The notes under the pieces were generated by a model. The model was not told the DNA's origin. It saw only the letters and a program-made list of their open reading frames with translations, and did no database searches. The position numbers and the translations under genes were made by a program. From positions 1-64,000 of the forward strand of contig NZ_QQKA01000011.1 of NCBI RefSeq assembly GCF_003493605.1: a DNA stretch of 64,000 bases. Direction: 5' to 3'. This stretch comes from Haemophilus haemolyticus. GTDB taxonomy: Bacteria > Pseudomonadota > Gammaproteobacteria > Enterobacterales > Pasteurellaceae. This document shows positions 1 through 10,150 of the stretch, piece after piece. Positions within the stretch are counted from its first letter, which is position 1. The number at the start of each line of letters is the position of its first letter.

Positions 1-70
1 AACTATTTTTACCATTTTGAAGATAAAATTCGATGACTTGTTGCTTGAAAAGAAAATTGTATTTGGTCAT
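1..70 (-). CDS. IS150-type transposase OrfA, N-terminal fragment
   Basis: Minus-strand ATG at 70 opens a frame that runs off the window: MTKYNFLFKQQVIEFYLQNG and three more residues. This resembles the start of the helix-turn-helix OrfA (InsJ-like) protein of IS150-group elements, which binds the IS ends and is extended by frameshifting into OrfAB. Only 23 codons are visible, so integrity cannot be judged. No clear ribosome binding site precedes it; the ATG follows directly on the T-run of a hairpin. Confidence 0.65.
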   Translation of the reverse strand, partial: MTKYNFLFKQQVIEFYLQNGKNS

Positions 71-125
71 AAAAAATCTGCACCTTAGTGAGTTGGTTAT
101 TTAGTCCAACTTTTGGGGTGCAGAT
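71..125 (-). terminator. Hairpin plus T-run just inside the IS end
   Basis: ATCTGCACC (76-84) pairs with GGTGCAGAT (117-125), and an inner GTTGG (92-96) pairs with CCAAC (106-110). On the minus strand the stem is followed by five T and then the orfA ATG. It has the form of an intrinsic terminator that would stop transcripts entering from the flanking marC-like gene before they reach the transposase. Confidence 0.6.
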
Positions 126-146
126 CAATAATCCCCCCATTTTATT

Positions 147-764
147 TTACGCAACTTGTATGAAGAAATCTTTTAATCCGACTAATATATTATTTACGGC
201 CACTGTTGCCAATATTAATCCCATCACACGACTAATGATTGCGGCTCCAGAGTTTCCAATAATATGTTGAATGCTATTTGCCGCAAGGAGCAAGAAGTAG
301 GTAATGAGCAGCACGATTAGCATAATGCCACCAGTGATGATTTGCTCGGTAAGATTAAAACGATGATTATCAGTTAAAAGTACGATTGCCATCATTGCAC
401 CTGGCGAGGCAATAGAAGGTACTGCGAGGGGATAAACAGCAATTTCAGTAATGTTTGCTTTTATTTTAATTTCTTGTTCAGGCTTACTTTCACCAAAAAT
501 CATAGTTAAGGCAAATAAGAAAAGCACTAAACCACCAGCAATTTGGAATGCGGGAAGTGGTACTTGCATCGCTTCAAAAAGAACTTGTCCACCAATTAAG
601 AAGAAAAGCAAAATGCCAGCTGAAATCACAATGGCATGACGCACAATTTTACGGCGATCTTCTAATGAAAAACCAATCGTTTTCGAAAGATAAACAGGCA
701 CAGAACCGATAGGATCGATAACTGCCCAAAGTACCACAAATTGTACGATAAGAGAATCAAACAT
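147..764 (-). CDS. MarC-family (UPF0056) inner-membrane protein
   Basis: 205 residues with about six hydrophobic segments: near residues 6-27, 45-65, 72-92, 113-130, 140-165 and 175-200. The N-terminal DPIGSVPVYLS, the central GGLVLFLFALTMIFG and the AVPSIASPGAM segment are typical of the MarC/YchE/YhgN group. The family is widespread, and its biochemical role is not settled; the old link to multiple antibiotic resistance was not upheld. The gene stands alone on the minus strand. Transcripts would run toward the IS hairpin at 71-125. I give no symbol because the closest E. coli paralogue cannot be decided by eye. Confidence 0.8.
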   Translation of the reverse strand: MFDSLIVQFVVLWAVIDPIGSVPVYLSKTIGFSLEDRRKIVRHAIVISAGILLFFLIGGQVLFEAMQVPLPAFQIAGGLVLFLFALTMIFGESKPEQEIKIKANITEIAVYPLAVPSIASPGAMMAIVLLTDNHRFNLTEQIITGGIMLIVLLITYFLLLAANSIQHIIGNSGAAIISRVMGLILATVAVNNILVGLKDFFIQVA

Positions 765-852
765 AGACTTTTCCGATTAAGATTGTAAACGATAGCATTC
801 TATCAGATTGAGTTATGAAAGTGGGATCATTTTTAAATGAATTTTTATACCT

Positions 853-2151
853 TCATTTTTCATGAAAAACACGAAAAAAACCCACCGCACTTTGTAAGGT
901 TCTATCATAAAAAATGAGTGGAATGCGGTTCCGTTGCCAAGGCGGAACACCGAGCTCTTGCCAGATTTTTTTCATGGTTTCGGCAGGGCGATTATGCTGT
1001 CGTTTCACTTTGCCAGTATAAGCAAATCGTATTTGAATCGGTTCTTGTGTATCGGCAAGTTGAACCTGTTTTTCGTTCCAATTGACTAAAATGCCTTTCG
1101 CGTTGTGGGCTGCAAAAATTGTTCCAAGATTATCAGGCAAGGTAATCTGTTGATTTAATGGCATATCAATACAAGTTTGCGACAAATCAACGAATTTCTC
1201 TGTTAAATAGAGACGTTGTTGATATCGGCGAATAATATGTTCTCCGAGTTGAAATTGGGGGGATGCATCCGCTTTTGCCTGAATAACATCATCAATAATA
1301 TGTATTAATTGAACCTGCGTTGGCATGGCTATCTGATTTTTAGCTAGCCACATTCGCAAAAGTGCGGTTTGTTTTTGCGATGAATATTCTAGAAAGTTTA
1401 CGAGTGAAAACTGTTTTTGATCATCAAGAAGATGCTGCTCAAAGCAAGGTTGTAATAATTCATTAATTAGTTGTTGTTGCTCAAAACAATGTTGTGCGGC
1501 ACGCTGAACTGCATGATCAAAATGTCTCCAGCGTTGGCGTATTTCAGGCAAAATTTGGTTACGTAAGAAATTGCGATCGTATCGGTTATCCTCATTACTT
1601 TCATCTGTAATCCAGTTGAGTTTTTCTTTTTGCGCATAATCTTCTAACTGTGGGCGAGTAAAGCCTAACAAAGGACGTAAAATTGGCATGCCAAATAATA
1701 CACTTTGTTGTTGCATTGCGCCTAAGCCTTGCAGTCCGCTGCCACGTTTTAAGGCTAAGAAAAATGTTTCAGTTTGATCGTTTAGATGATGTGCCGTAAC
1801 GAGTACTTCTTGAGTTTGAAGATGTTTTTTTATGGCTTGATAGCGTGCTTCACGTGCGCCAGCCTCAATGCCATTGGTTTTATCTACTTGTACTCGCTCG
1901 ATAATCAATGGAATTTGAAATTGATCGCACAAGTTTTGGCAGTGTTTAGCCCATCCGTCTGCATTGGGGCTTAATCCGTGATGAATATGGATTGCTCGTA
2001 CTGATAAAGGCGGTAAGTGCGGTTGTTTTTGACGAAGTTTTGCAAATAAAGAAAGAAGTACAGTGGAATCTAAACCACCACTCAAGGCGATAAGAAATGC
2101 TTGAGCGGTGGTTTGTTTGAGTTGTTTTTCAATGTCTGAAAGTAAGTCCAT
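853..2151 (-). CDS. tilS: tRNA(Ile)-lysidine synthetase TilS
   Basis: ATP-dependent ligase that converts the wobble C of tRNA-Ile(CAU) to lysidine, changing both decoding and charging from Met to Ile; essential and cytosolic. The PP-loop SGGLDST lies at residues 24-30, followed by the conserved [11 protein letters not shown] and the [14 protein letters not shown] and RPLLGFTR blocks. A C-terminal TilS domain ends with [20 protein letters not shown]. The length of 432 residues matches the E. coli protein. The ATG overlaps the pdxY stop codon in TAATG, so the two are translationally coupled. Confidence 0.95.
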   Translation of the reverse strand: MDLLSDIEKQLKQTTAQAFLIALSGGLDSTVLLSLFAKLRQKQPHLPPLSVRAIHIHHGLSPNADGWAKHCQNLCDQFQIPLIIERVQVDKTNGIEAGAREARYQAIKKHLQTQEVLVTAHHLNDQTETFFLALKRGSGLQGLGAMQQQSVLFGMPILRPLLGFTRPQLEDYAQKEKLNWITDESNEDNRYDRNFLRNQILPEIRQRWRHFDHAVQRAAQHCFEQQQLINELLQPCFEQHLLDDQKQFSLVNFLEYSSQKQTALLRMWLAKNQIAMPTQVQLIHIIDDVIQAKADASPQFQLGEHIIRRYQQRLYLTEKFVDLSQTCIDMPLNQQITLPDNLGTIFAAHNAKGILVNWNEKQVQLADTQEPIQIRFAYTGKVKRQHNRPAETMKKIWQELGVPPWQRNRIPLIFYDRTLQSAVGFFRVFHEK

Positions 2152-3017
2152 TAGGCAACTTTTTCAGCTTTATAGTTGCTGCTTGGATTGAGAATTTCAA
2201 AACGTGCGGCAATGGTTTGTAATTCATAAGAACCCAGTTCAAAGGTGGTTTTCATTACGCCTGCTACTTCGTTATTCATCGCTTCAAAGGCTTCTACATC
2301 AGATTTTCCATTGAGTAAATTAGCTAAGAATGTACCCGCGATTAAATCGCCCACCCCCACTGGTTCAAAGTTGAATTGATAAAGTGGACGGCTTAAATGC
2401 CAAACCCCCTCTGGGGTTGCCATAATAATTTCAAATGTATCAGGATCGTTGATTTTACCCGCACTTCCTAAATGTTTAACAAGAACTTTCTTCACGCCTT
2501 TTGCAATCAACGCATTCACTGCTTTTAATACATCGTCAAAGGTATTAATTGGGAATTCGGTCAGTTGGCGTAATTCGTGTAAGTTTGGCGTCATAATATC
2601 TGCCACTGGAATGGCTTTTTCAATAAGTGCTTCGCGAACGCCATTGGCAACCACACAGATTTTTTTCGGATGTGGCATTACAGGGTCGCATAAATAAAGT
2701 GCATTGGGATTACGCAGTTTGATTTGTTCTAAGGCAAAAAGAATTTGATCAACTTGTTCCGCAGAACCTAAATAACCTGATAACAAAGCATCACATTCTT
2801 GTAGTTTTTCAATATTATCAAGTCCAGTTACAATTTCTCGGATTTGTTCTTGTGGAATGACCATGCCTGTCCATTTTCCATATTGGGTGTGATTAGAAAA
2901 TTGAACGGTATTTAATGCCCATACATCGATGCCTAATAACTGCATTGGAAAAGTCGCGGATTTGTTACCCGCAAAACCATAGACCACGTGGGATTGGATT
3001 GAAAGTACGTTTTTCAT
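2151..3017 (-). CDS. pdxY: Pyridoxal kinase PdxY
   Basis: 288-residue ribokinase-fold kinase that phosphorylates pyridoxal in the PLP salvage pathway. It shows the family start [21 protein letters not shown], the CDPVMPHP block and the C-terminal phosphate/anion-hole region [18 protein letters not shown] with the catalytic Asp. Length and N terminus agree with PdxY better than with PdxK. AAGGAG lies upstream of the ATG. The gene is first of a two-gene unit with tilS. Its promoter must lie in or just after the accA terminator, since only about 33 bases separate them. Confidence 0.93.
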   Translation of the reverse strand: MKNVLSIQSHVVYGFAGNKSATFPMQLLGIDVWALNTVQFSNHTQYGKWTGMVIPQEQIREIVTGLDNIEKLQECDALLSGYLGSAEQVDQILFALEQIKLRNPNALYLCDPVMPHPKKICVVANGVREALIEKAIPVADIMTPNLHELRQLTEFPINTFDDVLKAVNALIAKGVKKVLVKHLGSAGKINDPDTFEIIMATPEGVWHLSRPLYQFNFEPVGVGDLIAGTFLANLLNGKSDVEAFEAMNNEVAGVMKTTFELGSYELQTIAARFEILNPSSNYKAEKVA

Positions 3018-3050
3018 TGTGTTTTCTCCTTTGTTGTATATTTAGATCAA

Positions 3051-3079
3051 AAAAGAGCGGCAAAAATCACCGCTCTTTT
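3051..3079 (-). terminator. Intrinsic terminator of accA
   Basis: AAAAGAGCGG (3051-3060) and CCGCTCTTTT (3070-3079) form a perfect 10-base stem with a 9-base loop. On the minus strand it ends in TTTTTT, 11 bases after the accA stop. Confidence 0.85.
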
Positions 3080-3089
3080 AGAATGTCAG

Positions 3090-4037
3090 TTAGCAATAAC
3101 CGTAAGACATTAAACGTTCATAGCGTCTATTTAATAATTCTTCTTTGCTTAGCCCGTCGAGCTCTGCTAAATCTTCTTTTAAACGAAGTTTTAAGTTTTC
3201 AGCCATTTCTAGATAATTACGATGTGCACCACCTAAAGGTTCTTGCACAATGCTGTCGATGAGATTTAATTCTTTTAAACGGCTTGCGGTTAATCCCATT
3301 ACTTCTGCTGCTGTTGATGCCTTTTCCGCACTTTTCCAAAGAATAGAAGCACAGCCTTCAGGCGAGATCACAGAATAAGTGGAATACTGCAACATATTAA
3401 CTTTATCGCCCACGCCAATAGCTAACGCACCGCCCGAACCACCTTCGCCAATAACAGTACAAATAACAGGAACGGTAAGTTGTGCCATTTCGCGTAAGTT
3501 GCGAGCGATAGCTTCCGCTTGACCACGTTCTTCTGCGCCGATACCCGGATAAGCCCCAGGGGTATCAATAAATGTGATAATTGGCAATTTAAAGCGTTCA
3601 GCCATTTCCATTAAACGTAACGCTTTACGATAGCCTTCAGGTGCGGGCATACCAAAATTGCGTTGCACTTTTTCTTTTACGGAACGACCTTTTTGATGAC
3701 CGATAACCATCACTGGGCGACCATCTAAACGCGCCAAGCCACCAACAATCGCTTTATCATCAGCAAAAGCGCGATCGCCTGCAAGTTCTTCAAATTCCGT
3801 AAAAATATGTTCGATATAATCTAATGTATAAGGGCGGTTTGGATGTCGCGCCATACGTGAAACTTGCCAAGCATCAAGGTTAGCAAAGGTTTTTTTAGTG
3901 AGTTCGTTACTTTTCTTTTGTAAGCGTTTGATTTCATCAGTTAAATCAACTTTATCATCGGATGCTGCACGTAATGCTTCAATTTTTGCTTCTAATTCTG
4001 CAATCGGCAATTCAAAATCTAAATATTCTTGGCTCAT
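3090..4037 (-). CDS. accA: Acetyl-CoA carboxylase carboxyltransferase subunit alpha
   Basis: Transfers the carboxyl group from carboxybiotin (AccB) to acetyl-CoA, together with AccD, in the first committed step of fatty acid synthesis. 315 residues, four fewer than in E. coli. It starts [20 protein letters not shown] and carries the crotonase-fold landmarks [37 protein letters not shown] and [15 protein letters not shown]. It stands alone, with its own terminator downstream and znuB upstream on the same strand after an 88-base gap that holds one uptake signal. Confidence 0.96.
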   Translation of the reverse strand: MSQEYLDFELPIAELEAKIEALRAASDDKVDLTDEIKRLQKKSNELTKKTFANLDAWQVSRMARHPNRPYTLDYIEHIFTEFEELAGDRAFADDKAIVGGLARLDGRPVMVIGHQKGRSVKEKVQRNFGMPAPEGYRKALRLMEMAERFKLPIITFIDTPGAYPGIGAEERGQAEAIARNLREMAQLTVPVICTVIGEGGSGGALAIGVGDKVNMLQYSTYSVISPEGCASILWKSAEKASTAAEVMGLTASRLKELNLIDSIVQEPLGGAHRNYLEMAENLKLRLKEDLAELDGLSKEELLNRRYERLMSYGYC

Positions 4038-4125
4038 TTTCTTATCCTAAAAAGACCGTAAAAATTGACCGCACTTTATCAAGAATTAACCTGTGGCGCA
4101 AATGGTTTTCACTGGTTGGGCAAGC

Positions 4126-4911
4126 TTATAATCGCTCTTTTTTAAAGAGTGATAAGACAAATAAAAACGCTGAACAAATCACAACGGAAGGCCCTGCAGC
4201 GGTATCATAAAAGGCTGATAAGATTAGCCCGCCTATAATTGATAACATACTGACTACAATCGCCCAGCCCACCATAGATTCTGGCGTTCTCGCAAAACGA
4301 CGAGCGGTTGCCGCAGGGATGATTAATAACGATGTGATTATTAATGCACCGACAAATTTCATGCTCAAGGCAATAGTCAATGCGGTTAATATCATTAAAA
4401 TAAAACGCATTTTTTTGATATTAATGCCTTCAACTTGCGCGAGTTCTGGCGATACGGTGGTGGAAAGTAAGGATTGCCAAAAGTAAATTAATGTTGAAAG
4501 CACAATTATCACGCCAATTCCAATATAAATTAAATCGGTATAATTAATTGCGAGCAAATCCCCAAATAAGTAACTCATCAAATCTACGCGTACATTCTGT
4601 AGTAATCCTACGGTTACAACCCCGAGTGATAAACAGCTATGGGCGATAATGCCGAGCAAGGTATCGATCGAAAATTGTGTATTGCTTTCTAACCACACCA
4701 TTGCGATAGCAAGAATTAAGGTAAGCACGACAATCGCAATGTAAGGATTGACTTGTAAGAAAATGCCTAACGCTACGCCGAGCAACGCAGAGTGAGAAAG
4801 AGTATCGCCAAAATAAGCCATTTTCCGCCACACCACAAATACGCCAAGTGGTGCGGTAATAAGTGAAAGCAAAATGCCTGTTAAAAGGGCAGGAAATAAA
4901 ATTTCAAACAT
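4126..4911 (-). CDS. znuB: Zinc ABC transporter permease ZnuB
   Basis: 261-residue inner-membrane permease of the cluster 9 (metal-ion) ABC family, with about eight hydrophobic segments. [15 protein letters not shown] near residue 35 and [19 protein letters not shown] near residue 190 are the conserved family blocks. It imports Zn2+ with ZnuC and a periplasmic ZnuA. Its ATG overlaps the znuC stop by one base. The gene for the binding protein ZnuA is not next to it, unlike in E. coli, and is not elsewhere in the window. Confidence 0.9.
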   Translation of the reverse strand: MFEILFPALLTGILLSLITAPLGVFVVWRKMAYFGDTLSHSALLGVALGIFLQVNPYIAIVVLTLILAIAMVWLESNTQFSIDTLLGIIAHSCLSLGVVTVGLLQNVRVDLMSYLFGDLLAINYTDLIYIGIGVIIVLSTLIYFWQSLLSTTVSPELAQVEGINIKKMRFILMILTALTIALSMKFVGALIITSLLIIPAATARRFARTPESMVGWAIVVSMLSIIGGLILSAFYDTAAGPSVVICSAFLFVLSLFKKERL

Positions 4912-5717
4912 TATTTATCCTTATTTTGGCAATGCACTGCTGATGAATTACAACCACATACATCACCGTGTAAGGTATGGTGATGATTATGATGATGAGT
5001 ATAAAAGCCGACATTTTGTGCGAGCTGATTTCCCCATAAACGCATAAATGTTGGATCATTTGACAGAACATCGGGCGTACCTGCACAACAAATATGTTGG
5101 TTAATACACAAGACTTCTTTACTATCCGCCATCACAATGTGTAAATCGTGTGATACCATCAACACGGCACAATTTAGTTTTTGTTGGGTTTGATGAATTA
5201 GCTGATAAAGCTCTGCTTGACCAGTAATGTCTACGCCTTGAGTGGGTTCGTCTAGCACAAGTAAATTTGGTTTATTTAAAATTGCACGAGCCAATAATAC
5301 GCGTTGCATTTCACCGCCAGAAAGTTTTTGCATATTACTTTTGCGTAAATGTGAAATCGAAAGTTGCTCAAGTGCGGTGGATATTTCTTGTGTTTTAAGG
5401 CCTTTTTTTAGCGAAAGAAATCGCTCCACCGTAATAGGCAAACTATGATCCAAATGGATTTTTTGTGGTACATAACCAATGCGAACATTTTTACTGTAAA
5501 TCACTTCACCAGAAGTGGGCGTTTGTAGTTTTAATAAGGTTTTTAATAACGTTGATTTACCGCCACCATTTGGCCCAACAATAGTGATAATAGAATTCGG
5601 ATAAATATTTAAATTAATATTTTGTAGTGCAGTTTTTTGTGCGAAAACCACATTGATATTTTTTAATTGAATGAGCGGTTGTAGGTTTTGCTCGTTGCGA
5701 ATGGCTGTGATATTCAT
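4911..5717 (-). CDS. znuC: Zinc ABC transporter ATP-binding protein ZnuC
   Basis: 268-residue ATPase: Walker [11 protein letters not shown] near residue 50, signature LSGGEMQR, Walker [10 protein letters not shown] and the switch histidine in MVSHDLHI. The C-terminal tail [16 protein letters not shown] is His/Cys-rich, fitting a zinc-sensing or zinc-buffering extension that is also known in other ZnuC proteins. First gene of znuCB. It is divergent from the M23 endopeptidase gene, as at the E. coli znu-mepM locus, but znuA is missing from between them. Confidence 0.92.
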   Translation of the reverse strand: MNITAIRNEQNLQPLIQLKNINVVFAQKTALQNINLNIYPNSIITIVGPNGGGKSTLLKTLLKLQTPTSGEVIYSKNVRIGYVPQKIHLDHSLPITVERFLSLKKGLKTQEISTALEQLSISHLRKSNMQKLSGGEMQRVLLARAILNKPNLLVLDEPTQGVDITGQAELYQLIHQTQQKLNCAVLMVSHDLHIVMADSKEVLCINQHICCAGTPDVLSNDPTFMRLWGNQLAQNVGFYTHHHNHHHTLHGDVCGCNSSAVHCQNKDK

Positions 5718-5822
5718 AAAATCGCCGTGTTTTCAACAATGGTTGGGGAAAATAGCGCATTTTGACAGATTTCTCAAGATTTTCTCTCTTGTGTCGAATA
5801 TTTAAGCATTTGAATAATGCTT

Positions 5823-5851
5823 TTTCCATAGGAATGAATTTTCTTTATAAT
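5823..5851 (+). promoter_or_regulatory. Candidate promoter of the M23 endopeptidase gene
   Basis: TTTCCA (5823-5828), 17 bases, TATAAT (5846-5851), with the start codon 38 bases on. The -10 is perfect and the -35 is weak. I could not recognise a Zur operator in this znuC/mepM gap. Confidence 0.45.
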
Positions 5852-5888
5852 CTGTAGTCTGAATGCTGAAAACTTTTTTATTTTAGGG

Positions 5889-7325
5889 ATGCCAGTGCAA
5901 CACGTAAAATTAGCTCGAGATAGACGAAAAAAACGCGCGTATATAAAAGTAGGCGTGTTTTTTGTTGCTATTCTGCTTATTTTGACAGGCATTTTACTTA
6001 CAATAAAAGACAAATCTGAAGAAAATCCCGTATTCTCTACCGCAGACAGTGGGGAATATCACGCATTAAATACATCGCCAAGTAAAACTCCAGTAAATTC
6101 TACCGCACTTCAACCTGACGAAAATGCCACCTCTTATGATGATGAGCTACAAGCAAAAGATGACGAAGTTGATGAAATAAAACCACCTACGGATGACTTC
6201 GATACTTTGCCTCAACACGCACAAGATGCGCTCAATGGCGTATTGGATGCTGCCGATCAAGCTATAAGAATCACTGATCAATTTAGCTATACGGTGACCG
6301 AAGGGGACACCTTAAAAGATGTTTTGGCGCTGTCTGGCTTAGATGATTTAACAGTACAACAGTTGCTTGCGCTAGATCCTGATTTAGCCCACTTAAAAGC
6401 AGGTCAGCAGTTTTATTGGGTTTTAGATAAAAGTGACAACTTAGAATATTTGAATTGGCTGGTATCTGAAAAAGAAGAACGGGTTTATGAACGTGTTGAA
6501 GATGGGCAATTTAAACGCCAAGTCATTGAAAAGAAAAGTATTTGGCGAAAAGAAGTATTAAAAGGCGAAATTAATGGTTCTTTTTCGGCGAGTTTAAAAG
6601 CACAGGGTTTAGATAATCGCCAAATTAGCCAATTAACCACGGCTCTTCAATGGCAGGTAAGTATACAGAAATTGAAAAAAGGAACTCAATTTGCCATTTT
6701 AGTTTCTCGTGAATATTTAGGCGATAAACTCACTGGTCAGGGTAATGTTGAGGCGTTACGTATTTCATCTGGTGGTAAGAACTATTATGCAGTGCAAGCT
6801 GCAAATGGTCGTTATTACAATCAACAAGGAGAAACCTTAGGCAAAGGTTTTGCTCGTTATCCATTGCAACGTCAAGCTCGGGTTTCTTCCCCTTTTAATC
6901 CAAATCGTCGTCACCCAGTAACAGGACGTGTTCGTCCACATAAAGGTGTGGATTTCTCCGTTTCTCAAGGTACACCAATTATTGCTCCAGCAGATGGTAC
7001 AGTTGAAAAAGTCGCTTATCAGGCTGGCGGTGCTGGGCGTTATGTTGTATTGCGTCACGGGCGTGAATATCAGACTGTTTATATGCATTTGAGCAAACCC
7101 TTAGTAAAAGCAGGGCAAACAGTTAAAAAAGGCGAACGTATTGCGCTTTCTGGTAACACGGGAATTTCTACGGGGCCGCATTTACATTATGAATTTCATA
7201 TTAACGGTCGGGCAGTGAATCCTCTTACCGTAAAATTACCGGGTACTAGCAGCGGTATGAGTTCAGCTGAACGAAAACAATTCCTTGTTCGTGTTCGTGA
7301 AGCAGAAAGAATGTTAAAACCCTAA
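5889..7325 (+). CDS. mepM: M23 peptidoglycan DD-endopeptidase, MepM-like
   Basis: 478 residues. A cytoplasmic basic N terminus and one membrane anchor (about residues 22-42) are followed by an acidic linker, a LysM/OapA-like region ([18 protein letters not shown], about residues 136-153) and a C-terminal LytM domain. The zinc ligands are visible as the His and Asp of RPHKGVDFS and the HLH of [14 protein letters not shown]. Proteins of this type cut peptide cross-links so that new glycan strands can be inserted. The position next to znuC is the same as in E. coli, where the enzyme's zinc need makes sense of the neighbour. Confidence 0.85.
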   Translation: MPVQHVKLARDRRKKRAYIKVGVFFVAILLILTGILLTIKDKSEENPVFSTADSGEYHALNTSPSKTPVNSTALQPDENATSYDDELQAKDDEVDEIKPPTDDFDTLPQHAQDALNGVLDAADQAIRITDQFSYTVTEGDTLKDVLALSGLDDLTVQQLLALDPDLAHLKAGQQFYWVLDKSDNLEYLNWLVSEKEERVYERVEDGQFKRQVIEKKSIWRKEVLKGEINGSFSASLKAQGLDNRQISQLTTALQWQVSIQKLKKGTQFAILVSREYLGDKLTGQGNVEALRISSGGKNYYAVQAANGRYYNQQGETLGKGFARYPLQRQARVSSPFNPNRRHPVTGRVRPHKGVDFSVSQGTPIIAPADGTVEKVAYQAGGAGRYVVLRHGREYQTVYMHLSKPLVKAGQTVKKGERIALSGNTGISTGPHLHYEFHINGRAVNPLTVKLPGTSSGMSSAERKQFLVRVREAERMLKP

Positions 7326-7332
7326 CTAATGT

Positions 7333-7361
7333 AAAGTGCGGTCAAAAATGGTCGCATTTTT
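7333..7361 (+). terminator. Terminator after mepM, built on an uptake signal
   Basis: AAAGTGCG (7333-7340) pairs with CGCATTTT (7353-7360, one G-T pair) and is followed by T. The left arm is part of the uptake signal AAGTGCGGT. Confidence 0.55.
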
Positions 7362-7440
7362 ACCTTATGTAAAATAATATTTACACTTTGTTGTAAAGAA
7401 ATTATCATAGCTATATCTTAATTATTTCCATTTCCTGAAT

Positions 7441-8397
7441 ATGACAATTTCTAAATTTGATCCACAAAATCCTTTCGAGTGTTTTATTGTACAAAGTGAA
7501 GCCATGAAAAGTGCGGTAGAAAACGCAAAACGTTTTGCTATGTTTGATGTGCCTTTGTTAATTCAAGGCGAAACGGGGACAGGAAAGGATTTGTTAGCGA
7601 AAGCCTGCCATTATCAGAGTTTACGTCGTGATAAAAAATTTATCGCAGTAAATTGTGCTGGGTTGCCTGATGAAGATGCCGAAAGTGAAATGTTTGGTCG
7701 AAAAGTTGGCGACAGCGAAACCATTGGTTTTTTTGAATACGCAAATGAGGGTACAGTTTTACTCGATGGTATTGCTGAACTTTCATTGGGTTTGCAGGCT
7801 AAATTATTGCGTTTTTTAACGGATGGATCTTTCCGTCGAGTAGGCGAAGAAAAGGAACATTATGCAAATGTACGCGTAATTTGCACATCACAAATTCCAC
7901 TTCATTTGCTTGTTGAGCAAGGTAAAGTACGTGCTGATTTGTTTCATCGCTTAAATGTTCTCACTATTAATGTGCCACCATTACGTGATCGAATTGCAGA
8001 TATTGAGCCGCTGGCACAAGGTTTTTTACAGGAAATCAGTGAAGAATTAAAAATTGCAAAACCAACTTTCGATAAAGATTTTCTTCTTTATTTGCAGAAA
8101 TATGACTGGAAAGGGAATGTTCGTGAGCTTTATAACACCCTTTATCGTGCCTGCTCTCTAGTACAAGATAATCATTTAACTATCGAAAGTTTAAATCTTG
8201 CTCCGCCACAAAGTGCGGTAATTTCTTTGGATGAATTTGAAAATAAAACCTTAGATGAAATCATCAGTTCTTATGAAGCACAAGTCCTAAAATTATTTTA
8301 TGCAGAATATCCAAGCACGAGAAAATTAGCTCAACGTTTAGGCGTTTCCCATACTGCGATTGCGAATAAATTGAAACAATATGGAATTGGAAAATAA
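7441..8397 (+). CDS. tyrR: Transcriptional regulator TyrR, short form
   Basis: Aromatic amino acid regulator. Only 318 residues, against 513 in E. coli: the N-terminal ACT and PAS domains are absent and the protein starts almost directly with the AAA+ domain. Walker A GETGTGKD is at residues 43-50. The Walker B region reads LLDGIAEL (107-114), where E. coli has LLDEIGEM, so the usual catalytic Glu is Gly. The DNA-binding helix-turn-helix STRKLAQRLGVSHTAIANKL is at the C terminus. There is no GAFTGA loop, so sigma-54 activation is not expected. The short form is known for H. influenzae, which argues against a local deletion. Confidence 0.9.
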   Translation: MTISKFDPQNPFECFIVQSEAMKSAVENAKRFAMFDVPLLIQGETGTGKDLLAKACHYQSLRRDKKFIAVNCAGLPDEDAESEMFGRKVGDSETIGFFEYANEGTVLLDGIAELSLGLQAKLLRFLTDGSFRRVGEEKEHYANVRVICTSQIPLHLLVEQGKVRADLFHRLNVLTINVPPLRDRIADIEPLAQGFLQEISEELKIAKPTFDKDFLLYLQKYDWKGNVRELYNTLYRACSLVQDNHLTIESLNLAPPQSAVISLDEFENKTLDEIISSYEAQVLKLFYAEYPSTRKLAQRLGVSHTAIANKLKQYGIGK

Positions 8398-8408
8398 TTT
8401 TCTATAAA

Positions 8409-9770
8409 TTAGACATTGTCCGATTGTATTTTAATATCCGCTAATCTAGAAAATTGCTTACATAACTTTAACCACATAATCTTATCAATCTGCACATCTA
8501 ACAAGAATTCTCCTTGTTCAGAAATTTGTTCATGGCGTACACAATCAAGTTGATAAAAAGCATGGCGAAGTTTGCCTTCGTGTGGTTGTAAAATTAAAGA
8601 AAGAGAAAGTATCTCGTTTTTTAACCGCACTTTAACGGCTTCAAACAATAAATGAATACCCAGCTCATCTTGCGCAGAGAGATAGACTGCAACAGGCTGA
8701 TTTTCATCATTGTATTCGATATGCGGCGCAACATTTTCCAACAAATCAATTTTGTTATATACCAATAGAACAGGCACTTCTCCTGCACCAATTTCTTCTA
8801 GCACATCATTGACTGCATCGATATTTTCTTGTTTTCGCGAGTCAGCGGCATCAATGATATGGAGTAATAGGCTTGCTTCTACCGTTTCTTGTAAAGTCGA
8901 TTTAAAGGCTGAAATAAGATCATGCGGAAGCTGTCGAACAAATCCTACTGTATCCGCTAAAATTGCCGTGCCTACATCTTGAATCTGTAATTTTCGTAAA
9001 GTTGGATCTAATGTTGCAAAAAGCTGATCTGCAGCATAAACCTCTGCATTGGTTAAAAGATTAAATAAGGTTGATTTCCCTGCATTGGTATAGCCAACAA
9101 GTGAAATCGTCGGGATGTCTGCTTTTTGGCGTGTTTGGCGATTTTGATTGCGCTGTTTTTCCACTTTTGCCAATCGATTTTGTAATTGAGAAATGCGCAC
9201 TTTAATTAAGCGGCGATCTGTTTCTAACTGGGTTTCACCCGGCCCACGTAATCCTACCGCCCCTTTTTGTTGATCTAAGCCTGTTTTGCGACGAACTAAT
9301 CGAGTCGATAAGTGTTTTAGTTGCGCAAGCTCAACCTGTAATTTTCCCTCATGAGAACGTGCTCGTTGGGCAAAAATATCTAAAATGACGCCAGTGCGAT
9401 CGACCACTCGACAATGACATAAACTTTCTAAGTTACGTGTTTGTGCTGGGGTTAATTGATGGTTAAAAAGCACAACATCAGCATTATGTGATTGCACCGC
9501 ATCTGCAATTTCTTGAGCTTTTCCCTCGCCTACAAAATATTTGGCTTGAGGAGTGCTACGGCTTGTGGTGATTGTATCCAATACATCTACATTGGCAGAA
9601 TCAGCGAGTAGCAAAAACTCTTGTAGATCATCAGTGTTTTTATCTTGCGCAAAGAAAACGTGAACCACGATGGCGGTGTCACGAGTATTTTCAGATTGTT
9701 GAGATGAAGAAAGTGCGGTTGAAATTTCCTGAGAATTTTCAACCGCACTTAATAAATATTGATTATCCAT
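8409..9770 (-). CDS. hflX: Ribosome-associated GTPase HflX
   Basis: 453-residue GTPase that splits stalled or heat-damaged 70S ribosomes. The N-terminal HflX domain has YFVGEGKA and the glycine-rich [15 protein letters not shown]. The G domain has G1 GYTNAGKST near residue 226, G3 DTVGF and G4 NKID. The first 32 residues form a Ser/Gln-rich extension about 20 residues longer than in E. coli; no internal Met offers another start. It follows hfq after 14 bases, the same order as in E. coli, and converges on tyrR with an 11-base gap. Confidence 0.93.
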   Translation of the reverse strand: MDNQYLLSAVENSQEISTALSSSQQSENTRDTAIVVHVFFAQDKNTDDLQEFLLLADSANVDVLDTITTSRSTPQAKYFVGEGKAQEIADAVQSHNADVVLFNHQLTPAQTRNLESLCHCRVVDRTGVILDIFAQRARSHEGKLQVELAQLKHLSTRLVRRKTGLDQQKGAVGLRGPGETQLETDRRLIKVRISQLQNRLAKVEKQRNQNRQTRQKADIPTISLVGYTNAGKSTLFNLLTNAEVYAADQLFATLDPTLRKLQIQDVGTAILADTVGFVRQLPHDLISAFKSTLQETVEASLLLHIIDAADSRKQENIDAVNDVLEEIGAGEVPVLLVYNKIDLLENVAPHIEYNDENQPVAVYLSAQDELGIHLLFEAVKVRLKNEILSLSLILQPHEGKLRHAFYQLDCVRHEQISEQGEFLLDVQIDKIMWLKLCKQFSRLADIKIQSDNV

Positions 9771-9784
9771 CGATGGAGCTGTGA

Positions 9785-10150
<366 letters not shown>

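Larger units (their letters stand above)
1..127 (-). mobile_element. Tip of an IS3-family (IS150-group) insertion sequence, cut by the window edge
   Basis: Read on the minus strand from base 127 the DNA begins TGATCTGCACCCCAAAAG, which has the TG start and the CTG(C)ACCCCAAAAGTTGGAC look of IS150-group terminal inverted repeats. It is followed after about 57 bases by an open frame like the first transposase ORF. Only one end is in the window, so the other repeat and any target duplication cannot be seen. The element lies 20 bases beyond the stop of the MarC-family gene, so that gene is intact. The family call rests on remembered similarity of the terminus and the ORF start. Confidence 0.75.

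Noticed and set aside
1786-1974. Open frame opposite tilS and similar 60-95 codon frames opposite most long genes
   Set aside because: They lie wholly inside well-identified genes, lack ribosome binding sites and show no family resemblance.
5718-5888. Possible Zur operator between znuC and mepM
   Set aside because: I could find no convincing palindrome like the gammaproteobacterial Zur site; only a sigma-70-like promoter is supported.
8390-8402. GAAAATAATTTTC palindrome at the tyrR-hflX convergence
   Set aside because: Pure AT with a GC cap, no loop room and no T-run; not a credible terminator.
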